From: Symbiodinium microadriaticum
Lineage: Eukaryota; Sar; Dinophyceae; Suessiales; Symbiodiniaceae
Assembly: GCA_001939145.1 (NCBI GenBank)
Contig: LSRX01001467.1
Coordinates: forward strand, 76,256 to 140,255
Reading direction: 5' to 3'
Length of the DNA stretch: 64,000 nucleotides
Below the pieces are notes generated by a model that did no database searches, had not been told where the DNA came from, and was given only the letters and a program-made list of their open reading frames with translations. Within the stretch, counting starts at the first letter, position 1. Each line of letters opens with the position of its first letter. The position numbers and the translations under genes were made by a program. Positions 10,545-20,222 of the stretch are shown in pieces.

Positions 10545-10695
10545 CATGAATAAATAGATAAAGAAGTAAGTAAATAAATAAATAAAATAAGAATATTCAT
10601 ATATATATACACACACACATACATACATACATGCACACACACACACATATATATATATGTATATATACATACATGTGTATATATGTATACATGTA
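10545..10695 (+). repeat. Mixed dinucleotide/tetranucleotide microsatellite
   Basis: TAAA, TA, CA and CATA runs in succession. An 86-codon minus-strand frame here is purely compositional. Confidence 0.9.
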
Positions 10696-10803
10696 GATAC
10701 TTAGATCTGTATCTAGACATCCATAAGTCCATATCTGTGGATCTGCCTATCTAAAAATGTATTAGGCCCCTTGGACCCTACAGCTTTCCTTGGAACACAG
10801 CAG

Positions 10804-10856
10804 GTTCGGCCCCATCCCGTCGCCAGAGAAGACCATCCCTCTGCCACTGGGCTGCG
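10804..10856 (+). CDS. Repeat-protein exon, D segment, second half
   Basis: Acceptor ACAGCAG|G, donor TGCG|GTTTAGGG, 53 nt. It reads FGPIPSPEKTIPLPLGC, the F.P...LPL tail that follows the SL-GI core in segment D (compare IVFSPTAVGYAIPL at 63113). Its one-nucleotide start is in phase with the exon at 7658. Confidence 0.65.
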
Positions 10857-10977
10857 GTTTAGGGTTTAAGTTTAGGGTTTAGAGTTTAGGGTTTAGGATT
10901 TTTAGGGTTTTGGGTTTTGTGTTTTAGGGGTTTCGGGAGTTTCGGGGGTTTTGGGGTTTAGGGTTTAGGGTCTTAGG

Positions 10978-11063
10978 ACTCTAACTTAACTACCTTTACA
11001 GTGTTTATGGGTTCTACCTACTAATTAAGGGGTCGCGGCTGCTAAACTGTAGGTAAAGAGAGT
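10978..11063. mobile_element. Fold-back element, family epsilon
   Basis: ACTACCTTTACAGTG...GCTAAACTGTAGGTAAAGAG with ATGGGTTCTACCTACTAATT in the loop. A separate end fragment (CTGTAGGTAATTAGAGTTCC) follows near 11122. The remainder of 10857-12046 is heptads, a dispersed 85-bp repeat (11585) and an ATT array. Confidence 0.7.
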
Positions 11064-11584
11064 TCAAGGTACTGCTTGAGAATTTTGGAGGTTGGGGCCC
11101 AAGCTCGGGCTTTTCGGGCCTGTAGGTAATTAGAGTTCCAGGTTGGGTCTAGGGTTTAGAGTTTGTAGGGCCGAGGCGCGGAGGGTTTAGGATTCAGCTT
11201 TGGATTTAGGCTATTAGGGTTTAGAGTTCAGGGTTTAGGATTTTGGGTTTAGGGTTTAGAGTTTAGGGTTTAGGGCCTAGGGTTAGGGGTAGTGGGTGTA
11301 GGATTTAACGTTCATGGTTTCGGTTCATTCACACGCAGACGGCGTGAACAAAGAGGAACACGCTGGGGTTTGCGGTCAGGATAGATCGGAGCATTCCGAA
11401 AGGTCCTTTTCAGCCTATGGTTTCAGAAATATGCAGCAAGTCTTAGACCAAGAACCCATTATTATGCTTTGTTAGCATTGTTTTCAATTAGCCTTCATCT
11501 TGCTCGCATTTTGGTTACTGTTATGTTTCAATTCTAATGCGTATTCTTATTCTGTTCGGATTCTTCTTATTGCTATTATTATGA

Positions 11585-11670
11585 TCTAGGTCGCAATTTG
11601 GCAAATTTGAAAATGTCCCTCATGGTTTATATAGAGGTACCTATTCATAAATACTTTTCAGGGCGCCAAA
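11585..11670 (+). repeat. Dispersed 85-bp repeat, copy 2
   Basis: About 80 percent identical by eye to 9834-9918: shared blocks include GCAATTTGG, TATAGAGGTACCTATTCATA and ATACTTTTCAGGG. It is not palindromic, unlike the other families. Confidence 0.7.
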
Positions 11671-11809
11671 GCTACAACCCAGTGATACTTATTATTGTGC
11701 TAAATATTGTTATTTTGCTTACAGTACTAATTTTTTCGATACTTTTTGACTATTCTGATACTTGTTAATTATTGTGATGCTTGTTAGTTATTATGATACT
11801 TATTAATTG

Positions 11810-11970
11810 CTATTATTGCTGTTGTTATTATTACTGTTATGATTATTGCTATTATTACTGTTATTGTTATTATTACTATTACTATTATTACTATCATTAT
11901 TATTAGTATTATTATTATTGTCATTATTTATTATTATTTTATATCTTTATTTTTATTATTATACTATTAA

Positions 11971-12007
<37 letters not shown>
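11810..12007 (+). repeat. ATT trinucleotide array
   Basis: Nearly 200 bp of ATT/TTA with G and C interruptions, becoming perfect toward 12007. It ends about 40 nt before the exon at 12047. Confidence 0.95.
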
Positions 12008-12046
12008 GTGCTTACTCTGTGTTAAACTTGTCGGGGCCGGGGCGAG

Positions 12047-12123
12047 GCTCGACCTCGCCGACCACTTGCGCATTACCCTGGCGGCGATCCCTTTCATCTC
12101 CCAGGCGCAGCGCCGCCTTGGAG
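12047..12123 (+). CDS. Repeat-protein exon, C segment
   Basis: GC-rich 77-nt exon after GGCGAG|G with donor GGAG|GTTATA. It reads LDLADHLRITLAAIPFISQ. RLDLADHLRITLAA lines up with RVDVSADGWVGFVAG at 37601. It starts with one leftover nucleotide, the usual phase for C. GC-rich sequence extends 15 nt upstream, so the acceptor could be further left. Confidence 0.6.
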
Positions 12124-12223
12124 GTTATACCTCCCTAGAGTTTAGGGTTTAGGGTTCATGGGGTCAGGGCTTATATGGTTTAGAGGGTTTAGGGTTTTTA
12201 GGGTTTTCGAGGGTTTACCGGCA

Positions 12224-12306
12224 GCTCTCTTTGCCTACAGTCTGGCAGCCATGACCCCTTTCTTAGTAGGTAGAACCCATACAACTGTAGGTAAGAAGAG
12301 TGTCAG
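12224..12306. mobile_element. Fold-back element, family epsilon
   Basis: GCTCTCTTTGCCTACAGTCT...CAACTGTAGGTAAGAAGAG. It shares its left flank with the copy at 2266. Confidence 0.75.
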
Positions 12307-12434
12307 GTAGGGCTGCTCGGGCTCAGGTTCTATCGCACTTTTTTGGGGTTTTGGGTTTTCGAGGGGTTTGGATTGTTTTGAGGTTGCGTGTTACGATCTG
12401 TCCTCCTGGCGCCGAGGATCTAGGGCTCTTTCTG

Positions 12435-12541
12435 TGTAATGTAGGAACCTGATGAAGAGACCCTGGCCCTATGACCCCCAATATGTTATAGTTCATATTA
12501 AGATCCCTAATGAAGGACCAGGGTTTCTTAATCAGGTGCCT
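12435..12541. mobile_element. Fold-back element, family theta
   Basis: GTAATGTAGGAACCTGATGA...TTTCTTAATCAGGTGCCTA. A second copy lies at 12708. Confidence 0.75.
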
Positions 12542-12707
12542 ATATCATCTGCCCCTTACTTCGTTATTTCGGAGCGGGGGGAAAAAAGGCCCAGGGTTGA
12601 GGGCCTCAGGATTCAGTAAGCCCATTTATGGCCGGAAGCCGTCTAAGATCCTGAAGGATCCAAGACAAATTGAGCCCTTGAACGCTGCCATCTTGCCTGC
12701 CTGAGCT

Positions 12708-12820
12708 GTAATGTAGGAACCTGATTAAGAAACCCTGGCCCTATAATCCCAAAAGTAGTAGGAGTCATAGAGAGAGCTTTAACAAAGAGCCAAGGTGTCT
12801 TAATTAGGTTCCTACATTAC
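12708..12820. mobile_element. Fold-back element, family theta
   Basis: GTAATGTAGGAACCTGATTA...TAATTAGGTTCCTACATTAC: near-perfect terminal inverted repeats of about 20 bp. Confidence 0.8.
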
Positions 12821-12932
12821 GGCATAAAGTACCATTACAGGAACCCTAAAGGAACCCTCATGGATCCCTTTAAAGGAAACCCTTAAAACGGAGCCTCTGA
12901 GAGAAGCAAGGGGCCCTTAAATCGTGCACCAG

Positions 12933-12998
12933 GAAATCCATGCGACCCTGAAGCAGAGGAAGAGAGTAAAAGTCCCCCCAAGACCGAGTCCCATCCGG
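12933..12998 (+). CDS. Basic short exon, product unknown
   Basis: Acceptor CACCAG|G, donor CCGG|GTTTGG, exactly 22 codons: EIHATLKQRKRVKVPPRPSP. TTTAGGG sequence starts right after the donor. No clear match to the repeat segments. Confidence 0.5.
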
Positions 12999-13271
12999 GT
13001 TTGGGTTAAGGGTTTTAGGGTTCAGGGTTTTAGGGTTTCGGGTTTACGGCCTCGGATTAGGGCTTCGGGTTTAGAGGTTCATAATATTAGAGGCTTAAAT
13101 AATTAACAACACTATTGCGGAGGCTCCTTATTTTCGTCATAGTATAACAATACCCCAAAAGCCTGTTCTAATTATGAAGGCCCCAATATTAGGGGTGTAG
13201 GGTTTATACAGGCCATAAACCCCAAAACCCTACAACCCTTAACGCCGAAGTCCAAAATCTTCATGGCCATT

Positions 13272-13371
13272 TGGGTAGTTCCCTAGATTAGGGTTCCTTT
13301 TCGAGTCCTTTTTGTAAGGGTGCCGTACTATATTGGGGACCGAAAAGGGACCTTAATTTAGGGAACTACCC
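13272..13371. mobile_element. Fold-back element, family zeta, with a related unoccupied locus
   Basis: GGGTAGTTCCCTAGATTAGG...TTAATTTAGGGAACTACCC. A diverged duplicate of the flanking sequence (CTTAACGCCGAAG...GGCCATTTG then CTGAAGGCTC) at about 13510-13575 lacks the element, giving an approximate empty site. Confidence 0.75.
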
Positions 13372-13589
13372 AGTTGCTGAAGGCTCGGGAGATGTATTAG
13401 CAAGCGCCCATCCTGAGGTCCTTGGTTTAGGGCTTCGGGTTTGGAGGTTTTGGGGGTGTACGGTTTCTAGGGGTCATAAACCCCTAAACCCTAAACCCTA
13501 AACCCCCAAAACCCTTAACGCCGAAGCTCAAGGCCATTTGCAGACCCTTACCTGAAGGCTCAGGAGATGTATTATATTTGACTAGGTGA

Positions 13590-13688
13590 CTAGGTTCCCA
13601 GTAGTACCCTTTTGCCTTTTTTAATTGGGGGTCTCCGAATACTAGGAACAAGGGTGCCCTTATTATTGAGGGGTTACTGGGGAACCCA
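13590..13688. mobile_element. Fold-back element, family eta, between copies of a 20-bp direct repeat
   Basis: TAGGTTCCCAGTAGTACCC...GGGTTACTGGGGAACC. GAAGGCTCAGGAGATGTATT occurs on both sides (about 13553 and 13694), and a third diverged copy lies near 13379, so this 0.4-kb area is a small tandem duplication carrying two different insertions. Confidence 0.75.
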
Positions 13689-13932
13689 GCTTGAAGGCTC
13701 AGGAGATGTATTATGGTTGAGGACATTCTCCGCCCCGCAATCTAATTGTTTTTGATTCCATCCTTTCATTTGCCCAGTTCCCTGACCCTAGTCGGAACCT
13801 TCAAGTCCCGATGAGCCCTTGTAGTCGGTTCTTAAGTTTTAGAGCACCCGTTCAAGTTTAGGGTTCAGGGTTAGGGGTTTAGGGTTTAGGGTTTTCCCTG
13901 ATACGAAACCCTTCTCAGATCATAAAGAACAG

Positions 13933-14186
13933 ATAGACCTCCCGTGGAACCCATCAAACACGTCCAAGTCCAAAACCCTGTTGAGGCCAGTAAGCAGAAA
14001 GCCGTCGACGCCTTTTCAACGACAGATCTGGAGCCCTACATTCCGCCCACTCACGTGCTAGGCCTTGCTTTTGTGTTGGGGGGTGTTGATGATGCGATTT
14101 CCAAAGCCAACTTACACAGAGAGCTGTCTCGCCCCCCTTTGCAGCCCCTTTTCATCAAAGAATCAAAGCCCTCTGTAACGCACTAA
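13933..14186 (+). CDS. Exon candidate, product unknown
   Basis: After AACAG| a frame is open for about 84 codons to a stop at 14186. It reads RPPVEPIKHVQVQNPVEASK near the start and DLEPYIPPTHV in the middle. Another frame is open over the first 125 nt. Residue use is balanced and hydrophobic residues are well spread, unlike shadow frames here, but I recognise no family. Confidence 0.5.
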
Positions 14187-14285
14187 CATTGAATTACCTG
14201 AAACCCCTAAGAGCCAGCCAGTCCTGAACATCTACAGAACCAAGACCCCCAACGAAGCCCGAAAAGCCGGAAGCCTACAAACCGT

Positions 14286-14383
14286 ACCCAGAGACTCCAA
14301 TATCCCTTAATTAAGGAATATTAGGGGTTCGTATTACAATTTAAGGTATATTCCTTAATTAAGGGATATTGGCGTCTTTGGGT
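14286..14383. mobile_element. Fold-back element, family beta
   Basis: ACCCAGAGACTCCAATATCC...GGATATTGGCGTCTTTGGGT, a clean uninterrupted 98-bp copy. Confidence 0.85.
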
Positions 14384-14442
14384 AACACCATTCTCTGATA
14401 GGAGAACGGACCCTCAAACGTTTGGCAATAAACACGCAACAC

Positions 14443-14529
14443 CTAACTCTCTTTACCTACAGTTTAGCAGCCATGACCCCTTAATTAGAAGGTAGAACCC
14501 ACAAAACTGTAGGTAATTAGAGTCCCAGG
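14443..14529. mobile_element. Fold-back element, family epsilon
   Basis: TAACTCTCTTTACCTACAGT...ACTGTAGGTAATTAGAGTCC. It lies about 20 nt upstream of the gene fragment at 14549. Its left arm carries CTTTACCTACAG, which by itself looks like a splice acceptor. Confidence 0.75.
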
Positions 14530-14548
14530 TTTAGCCCCCTCTACCCAG

Positions 14549-15008
14549 CCCACCTGAAAAGCGCAACAAATCAAAACCGTGGAGCCAGATCCTGGCCAAA
14601 CCCAATCACCCTCTCATACAAGGGCGAGGCCCGAGGATCCAGCTTGGAAGTGCTCACGACCATCTTCGAGACTGTGGTGTCTCCGGATGTCCGAGAAGAC
14701 CTGCAGATTTGACATGGTGCTCGCCTCGGTGCAGGAATACTCGCTCGAATGACAGTCGCGGACCCTGCGGTGAAACTCCAGGACAGGAATGCGAGATGGT
14801 GCTGCAAATTGCTTTGGAATTGGCTCATGTCAAGATGCAGTATGCCACGGTCACCTTGTTTTCTTGGCCGGCCCAGCTCGTCCTGCTTGCTTTCGGAACA
14901 GAAGAAGAGCAGAACATGACACTCGTGAATCTGTTCAAAGCCGAAGAGGCTCACCAAGTAGCTGTCACAAACAAGGACAAGCTCCCTCATGAAACCCTAA
15001 AGCCCTAA
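14549..15008 (+). pseudogene. Frame-broken gene fragment (retrocopy-like), product unknown
   Basis: About 460 bp of continuous protein-like sequence spread over three frames. The first (14549-14706) contains ITLSYKGEARGSSLEVLTTI and FETVVSPDVREDLQ. A +1 shift gives FDMVLASVQEYSLE (14708-14749). Another shift gives VADPAVKLQDRNA, and from 14793 the frame reads EMVLQIALELAHVKMQYA, continuing TLFSWPAQLVLLAFGTEEEQ up to a CCCTAAA tract. The lack of splice signals at the breaks suggests small indels in a formerly continuous reading frame. It lies outside the A-B-C-D repeat pattern. Sequencing error cannot be excluded. Confidence 0.6.
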
Positions 15009-15250
15009 GCCCTAGCCCCTAACCCCTAAACCCTAAACACCTAAACCCCTAAACTCTAAACCCCAAACCTCTAAAGCCCTAAACCCCTAAACCCCCAAAG
15101 CTCTACAGCCCTGAAGCCCCCTAAACCCCTAAACCCCAAACCCCTAAAGCCCTAAACCCTAAACTCTGAAACTCCTAATACTAAACCCCTAATACCCCTA
15201 AACCCCTAATACCCCTAAAGCCCTAAACCCCTAAAACCCCCTAAACCCCA
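15001..15250 (+). repeat. Interstitial telomere-like tract (CCCTAAA)
   Basis: 250 bp of CCCTAAA/CCCCTAAA heptads fused directly to the 3' end of the gene fragment at 14549 (...CATGAAACCCTAAAGCCC). Confidence 0.9.
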
Positions 15251-15452
15251 ATTCCTCTTCGTGGTTCTGTGCTGCGAGGGCCCATAAACGCCCCCAGCAG
15301 CCCCTCGAGCTCTACATGACAAGTTCTCCAAAATAGGGTCCCTTTTAGGGTCCTTATTACAAGGGTTTAGGTACTTAAAAGGAACCCTACTTAAAGGCTT
15401 TAGGGTTTAGGGTTTTAGGCTTTAGGGTTTAGGGTTTGGGGTTTTTAGGGAC

Positions 15453-15553
15453 GTTGATGATAAAATCCTTAGGATTACCGTATAAGGACCCTAAATTAGT
15501 GGAATTAGGGTATATTCCTCTATTATGGGAAATGCAGGATATAAATCAACAAC
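15453..15553. mobile_element. Fold-back element, family alpha
   Basis: GTTGATGATAAAATCCTTAG...GCAGGATATAAATCAACAAC. A zeta-type right arm follows at 15561-15618. Confidence 0.75.
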
Positions 15554-15924
15554 CGTATTACAAGGGTTTAGGGTACTATGTCGGGGACTGAAAAAGGGAC
15601 CTACTTTAGAGAACTACTCACATCTGCCCACATGCACCGAATTTGGGGGTTTGCGGGTTTGGCGTTTTGGGGGTTTTGGGTTTTTTGGTTTATGGGGCTG
15701 AAATTAGGGGTCATTAGGGGTGAAGGACCCTAAAACCTTTATTTCCAGAATCCGTAGAAGGCCCCGAGAGGCCGAACAAGCCATAAAGCCCATCCCTGTC
15801 AGCCCGGAGGCCCGAAACTAACTTGAGAAAAGGAACCGACACTGTCTGACGTCGCGGTAAGACTCCTGCTGCAGATTTTATAGTGATGAGTGTTTGGGGT
15901 CTAATTAGGGTTTAGGGATGAGCC

Positions 15925-16075
15925 TTAAACGCTAAACCCTAAACCCTAATTAAACCCTATAAACCCTAAACCCTAATTAAACCCTATAAACCCTAAACCC
16001 TAATTAAACCCTATGAACCCTAAACCCTAATTAAACCCTATAAACCCTATAAACCCTAAAGTCTAAACCCTCTAA
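15925..16075 (+). repeat. 27-bp minisatellite derived from telomere-like heptads
   Basis: About four tandem copies of AAACCCTAATTAAACCC plus TATAAACCCT. A higher-order unit has formed from CCCTAAA heptads mixed with TAATTA and TATAAA spacers. Confidence 0.85.
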
Positions 16076-16143
16076 ACCCGAAAAAAACACGAAACACTAA
16101 ACCCTATAAACCTTATAAACCCTAAATTTTAAACCCGAAAAAG

Positions 16144-16226
16144 CCGTGGCTTTGGAGTCTTTGGGAGGGCCGCTGCCTCTGACGAACGGCTGGGCAGACT
16201 GGGGATCTGGCTTCCTCGGCTGCAGG
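16144..16226 (+). CDS. Repeat-protein exon, D-to-A junction
   Basis: GC-rich open stretch reading LGGPLPLTNGWADWGSGFLG. PLPLTNGW-DWG is a clear version of the D-to-A junction: the LPL.NG tail of D followed by the W-DYG start of A (compare WKDYGANYG at 51112). Exact splice sites are uncertain: the acceptor may be AAAAAG| or TTGGAG|, and the end is near CTGCAG. Confidence 0.6.
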
Positions 16227-16527
16227 ATTTGAATCAAGGGACTAAAGGAGAGACCTTTAAAGGGACCCTTGGGGGTCATATAGGGGGTTTATGAGACTAA
16301 CATAAGGGGTATATAAGGGTTATGCAGGGTATCAGGATTAAGGGTCCCTTCTAGGGGTCCCTCCTATTGTCCGTTAGCTGAAGGGTTCGTTTCTGGGTTT
16401 AGGTTTTAAAGTTCAAGATTTAGGGGTTGAGGGTTTAGGGTTCAGGGTTTGGGGTTCAGGGTTTAGGTTTAAGGGGTTTGGGGTTCAGGGGTCGGAATCA
16501 TTGGCTAAGCCCTAAGCTGTCCCTTTC

Positions 16528-16638
16528 CTGACTGGTTCTTAGTAGGGAATGGAGGAATGGGTTTTTGGGGACTGCTATAGGGTACATTGAGGGACTACTA
16601 TAGGGATCCATTCCCCCATTCCCTACTGAGAACCGGGG
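16528..16638. mobile_element. Fold-back element, family iota
   Basis: CTGACTGGTTCTTAGTAGGG...CCCTACTGAGAACCGGGGAG. Copies lie at 23637 and, partly, near 3140. Confidence 0.8.
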
Positions 16639-16887
16639 AGTTATTTGTACAATGCTATTTCACCAAAACCCTAGTATTCCAACTAGTTACACGAGTAAGG
16701 CTCCCATATAGTCAACACCAAGAAGTTGGAAACCGGCTTAAGGACAATTGGTGCTGAGATTCCTTCTACACTACTCTTTAGGATTGAGGCTGTTGGGTTT
16801 CCAACTTTTGGGCTTCTACTGTAAGCAGGGGGGGCCTGACTGGTTTGCAATAGAATCCCCTTGCAATCCTCATATAACTTGTAACAT

Positions 16888-16990
16888 ATGGGCAGTTGTC
16901 CAGATTAGGGTCCCTTTTAGGGTCCTTTCTATAAGGGTGCCGTACTATACTGGGACCGAACAAGGGACCCTAATTTAGAGAACTGCCCAT
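16888..16990. mobile_element. Fold-back element, family zeta
   Basis: ATGGGCAGTTGTCCAGATTA...AATTTAGAGAACTGCCCAT. Confidence 0.75.
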
Positions 16991-17205
16991 ATATTAAAAG
17001 AATAACACCCTTACATGACTGCTTATCGTGTTTTACACACCTTAAACCGAATGGGCCACTGGCACAAATCTGGGGCCCTACCTCTGCTGCAGTTTGGATC
17101 TGGGGCTAAGGGCGGTGTTTGTTTGTGTTCCATTATCCTTTGTTGTTTTACTTTAGGGCTCAGAGTTCAGGTTAACCTGGGTTTCTTGATGATTTTCGGG
17201 GGCTC

Positions 17206-17304
17206 TTTGATGATATAAATCCTGCATTTCCCATAATAAGGAATACACCATAATTCCCATAGTTTAGGGTCCTTAAGGTAATGCTAAGGGTTTATATCAT
17301 CAAC
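17206..17304. mobile_element. Fold-back element, family alpha
   Basis: TTGATGATATAAATCCTGCA...AAGGGTTTATATCATCAAC, in inverted core orientation relative to 8366. A family with ends AGACCCCCGGAAGGATC follows at about 17348-17432 (copy at 34811). Confidence 0.8.
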
Positions 17305-17568
17305 CGTATGAGGTGCTTCGGGTCTTTGAGGCATGTAAGTATGGCTTCCCCAGACCCCCGGAAGGATCTAAAAAGTAGATCCCCCGAAAAAAGGGACCCT
17401 CACTACTATAAGGGGTACTTTATAAGAGCCCCCTTAAGAAATCTATTTTTTTTGAGGGCTTGCCGGTGGTTTGGGGTCAGTGTTCTTCTTGGAGTTTCGG
17501 ATTCCGTCAGGCGCCTCATCGAGGCTTTTGGTTTTAAGGCTGAAGGAACCCTAAACCCCTAAACCCTN

Positions 17569-18208
17569 GATACCACCAACGGCTACCGCTATCGCCTATA
17601 CTGAGAGGCCCAAGGTCTGCAGTGTCCGACACCGGAAGGTGATCGTCTTGATCACTCACTCATTTTGTGTTCGGATGCTTGACGGCAGACCAATTATCCT
17701 TGCTGGATTTCATATCAGCGGAACACCGCACTGGCGTGCAGGTTGCTTTGCCACTTTCCTTTTGTTGCATCCACCGCCTTGTGCAACACCACCCAGACGG
17801 GTCGGTACGACTAGTTAGAGTAGGTGTAGTTCTGCGCTAATTTTTCTTTTCGCATTGCACTCCGCACAAAGTGCGAGTCGCAGTCGCCGTTACGACGTAG
17901 TTATCTGTAACATTTCGCCTCCTCCGTTGCACTTCAATGCGCGGGGGGTGTTTTTATCCCGTTTGTACGATAGTGGATGTACTATACACGTTTACCTACG
18001 TCGTTACTGTGGCTCAAGTATGCAAAAAGGATTCGTGCTTTCCGCTGTTAACTTTACAAGCACCCTAAGCGGGTGTTTTACAAAACGGTCTTATAGCGTC
18101 GACACTTCGTGGCTACCTGTGTCGCTCAGGTTACTCCAGCCCCACCTACGTGCTTGCGAAGGGCATCTGCAGCGTGCAGGCTCTCGTGTCCAGCCTCGAA
18201 GTGGAGTC
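17569..18208. other. Repeat-free block of unlike composition beside an N
   Basis: About 640 bp with no telomere heptads and no fold-back family. It is bounded on the left by a single N (17568) and on the right by the gamma element at 18209. It is rich in TACG/CGTAC words (GACGTAG, TACGTCGTTAC, GGTACGAC). A 120-codon frame at 17855-18217 has no recognisable motif. It may be foreign DNA, a mis-join or an unrelated element; I see no gene. Confidence 0.5.
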
Positions 18209-18303
18209 TACTCATAGGCTCCTAATTAAGTAGTTCCTTGTTATGGTTCATATTTGGAATCCTTCAAGGTAATCCCAAAAAAGGAACTACTGCCTATGGG
18301 TAG
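18209..18303. mobile_element. Fold-back element, family gamma
   Basis: TACTCATAGGCTCCTAATTA...GGAACTACTGCCTATGGGTA. Confidence 0.75.
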
Positions 18304-18848
18304 AGTTACCCCTTTAGATTGGCTTTTTCCGGCCTGTCTCTAAACCCCCGAACCGAAACCTTCTGTCAAGGCGAACACGTGAGAACGTGGGCTGAGCATG
18401 GCCGCGCATGCTTCAAGTCTCTGTCGCGTCTTTGATCAAGCTGCAGGAGTAGATTCTAGGGGCTTTTTTGTTTGTGGAAATATGCAGGTGCTAAGCGCGA
18501 AAAGCGGCTATGTTTGTTACTCAAGTGGACCAGATGTCTCATGTAGCACCTGTCAGACAAAGATCAGACGGAACCTGGTAATTATGATGCTGAGTTTCGC
18601 TTCTAGAGTACAGGGCCTGAAACCCATGGCCTTAGGGCTCCGTAGGTGTTCTATATGGCATGAGGCTTAGAGTTCTCTACTCTATGGATCCCTTTTTAAG
18701 GCTCTCTCAACCTAAACCCTAAACCTAACTAAACCCTAAACCCTAAACCTCATTAAACCTTAAACCCTAAACCTAATGAAACCCTAAACCCTAAACCCTA
18801 ATTAAACCCTAAACCCCCTAAATTAACCTAAAAGGCTGCGCCATGGAG

Positions 18849-18913
18849 GCTCGGGCCTGGATCGCTTTCGCCCTCCGACGTCTTCTAAGGCAGAAAAGCC
18901 TTCAAAATCCTAG
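18849..18913 (+). CDS. Repeat-protein exon, B segment (degenerate)
   Basis: After ATGGAG|G the frame reads ARAWIAFALRRLLRQKSLQN. W....FALL.....R.KRL is the shape of the B exon at 52887 (DWDSSFALLPEGCRPTKRL), though the CRP signature is lost. It is called mainly because it falls between an A segment (16144) and a C segment (19991). Confidence 0.35.
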
Positions 18914-19512
18914 GGAGAAGCAGGGAGACTCCCCCTTAGAGGGGTTAGGGTTTAGGGGTTTAGGGCTAGGGGTTAGGGGGTTTGGGGCTTTAGGGGTTTA
19001 GGGTTTAGGGTTTAGGGAGACCCCTTAGAGGGGACCCTTCTGAACCCTACTTATGGCTCTCTTTAACAAGGGACCTTATTGAGAGGCTCTACATCCCCAA
19101 ACATACCCCTAATCAGGCCCTACTCCTATCTCCTACAGAAGGCCCCGCAGGATCCCCCAAAAGAGCTCCTTGAAGGGGCCCCCAGAGAGCCCAATACCCC
19201 TTAATTACGAATATACTTTAAAGTATAGGGGCCTTAATATTGTGATTTAAAGTATAGAAGGGCTCCTTGAAGGGGTCTATATTGGGTCCTTTTGAGGGTT
19301 CCTGTAGTTCCCCTAGTTTTATGGGATGTTGCTGTGTTTCATAGGGTTTTTGCAGGGTTGTGGCTGGGTTTCACAGCTGCGGCCACGTCGACAAAGGAAG
19401 ACTTTGTAATTGTACTTACGTATTTATAGGGGAAGGATCTTCGCTAAGGACTATCCTCAACCTACGGGTCCGAGTCCGCCAAAAACGCACGGCGTTCAGT
19501 GCCCAAAGCAAT

Positions 19513-19710
19513 ACCCAGAGACTCCAATATCTCTCAACTAAGGAATATACCTTAAATCTTGTTACCCTATGCTTCCAGGGACCTTTTTATTGGGTCCTTA
19601 AGGGGTCTAGGGCCCTAACTATAAGGTCCTTGGAAGCATAGGGTTGGGGATCCTACTATATTTTATAGGGTTTATATTCCCTCCTTTGGGGATATTGGAG
19701 TCTCTGCGTA
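19513..19710. mobile_element. Family beta element carrying another fold-back
   Basis: Beta ends (ACCCAGAGACTCCAATATC ... GGATATTGGAGTCTCTGCGT) enclose a second palindrome, CCCTATGCTTCCAGGGACC...GGTCCTTGGAAGCATAGGG (about 19567-19646). A related inner element occurs inside another family near 63530. Confidence 0.7.
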
Positions 19711-19857
19711 CCTAATAAAGTCATAGAGTGAGGAGTCCTTGGTCCTTCACGGTAGGACTGCCAAGCCCTAAGGGTCCATGTACCGACCTAAATGGGATTC
19801 CTTTAAGGGGTTCCTTAAGGGTATCCTAAAGGGGCCTAAGTGAGAGTTTAGGGTCTA

Positions 19858-19972
19858 AGGGTCCATATTTGCCCAAATAGTATATACTTTGGCCTTAAAG
19901 TAGTTAGTCCCTATATAGGTACTTTTGGGGCATAAGTGTATGCTATTTGGGTACATGGACCCTTAGGGTTAA
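19858..19972. mobile_element. Fold-back element, family delta
   Basis: CTAAGGGTCCATATTTGCCC...GGGTACATGGACCCTTAGGG. A broken delta left arm lies just upstream at 19781. Confidence 0.75.
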
Positions 19973-19990
19973 AGCACCCTATACGATCAG

Positions 19991-20045
19991 GCAGTGGAAG
20001 GCCTCCGCCGTGGTTTGTCTCGTGGCCGCTTGCATTGCGGCCTCT
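19991..20045 (+). CDS. Repeat-protein exon, C segment (degenerate)
   Basis: After GATCAG|G with one leftover nucleotide the frame reads QWKASAVVCLVAACIAAS, which follows GWVGFVAGSTAAH of the C exon at 37601. A second frame (AVEGLRRGLSRG) is also open. Support is from position and phase more than from residues. Confidence 0.4.
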
Positions 20046-20222
20046 TGATTGGTCTTGAGAGGAGTGTTTAACGTCACGGCTTTAATCCCTAAACCCTAAA
20101 GGCCGGAACCCTAAACAGTAAAACCCTAAAGCCCGAAGCCCTAAAACCCAAAAGCCCTAAACCCTAAACGCCGGAACCCTAAACCCGAAACCCGAATCGG
20201 AGCTCAATCCTTGAGCCTTCTG

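Larger units (their letters stand above)
7723..10803. other. Intron-like stretch of 3.1 kb
   Basis: Contains two alpha fold-back elements (8366, 8688), a polyG run (9068-9080), a TA microsatellite (9676-9740), heptads (9748-9830), the assembly gap, and a piece at 9834-9918 that recurs at 11585-11670. Open frames at 8764-8991 and 9806-10231 show no recognisable coding signal. Codon phase across 7722 and 10804 is compatible with one long intron. Confidence 0.5.
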
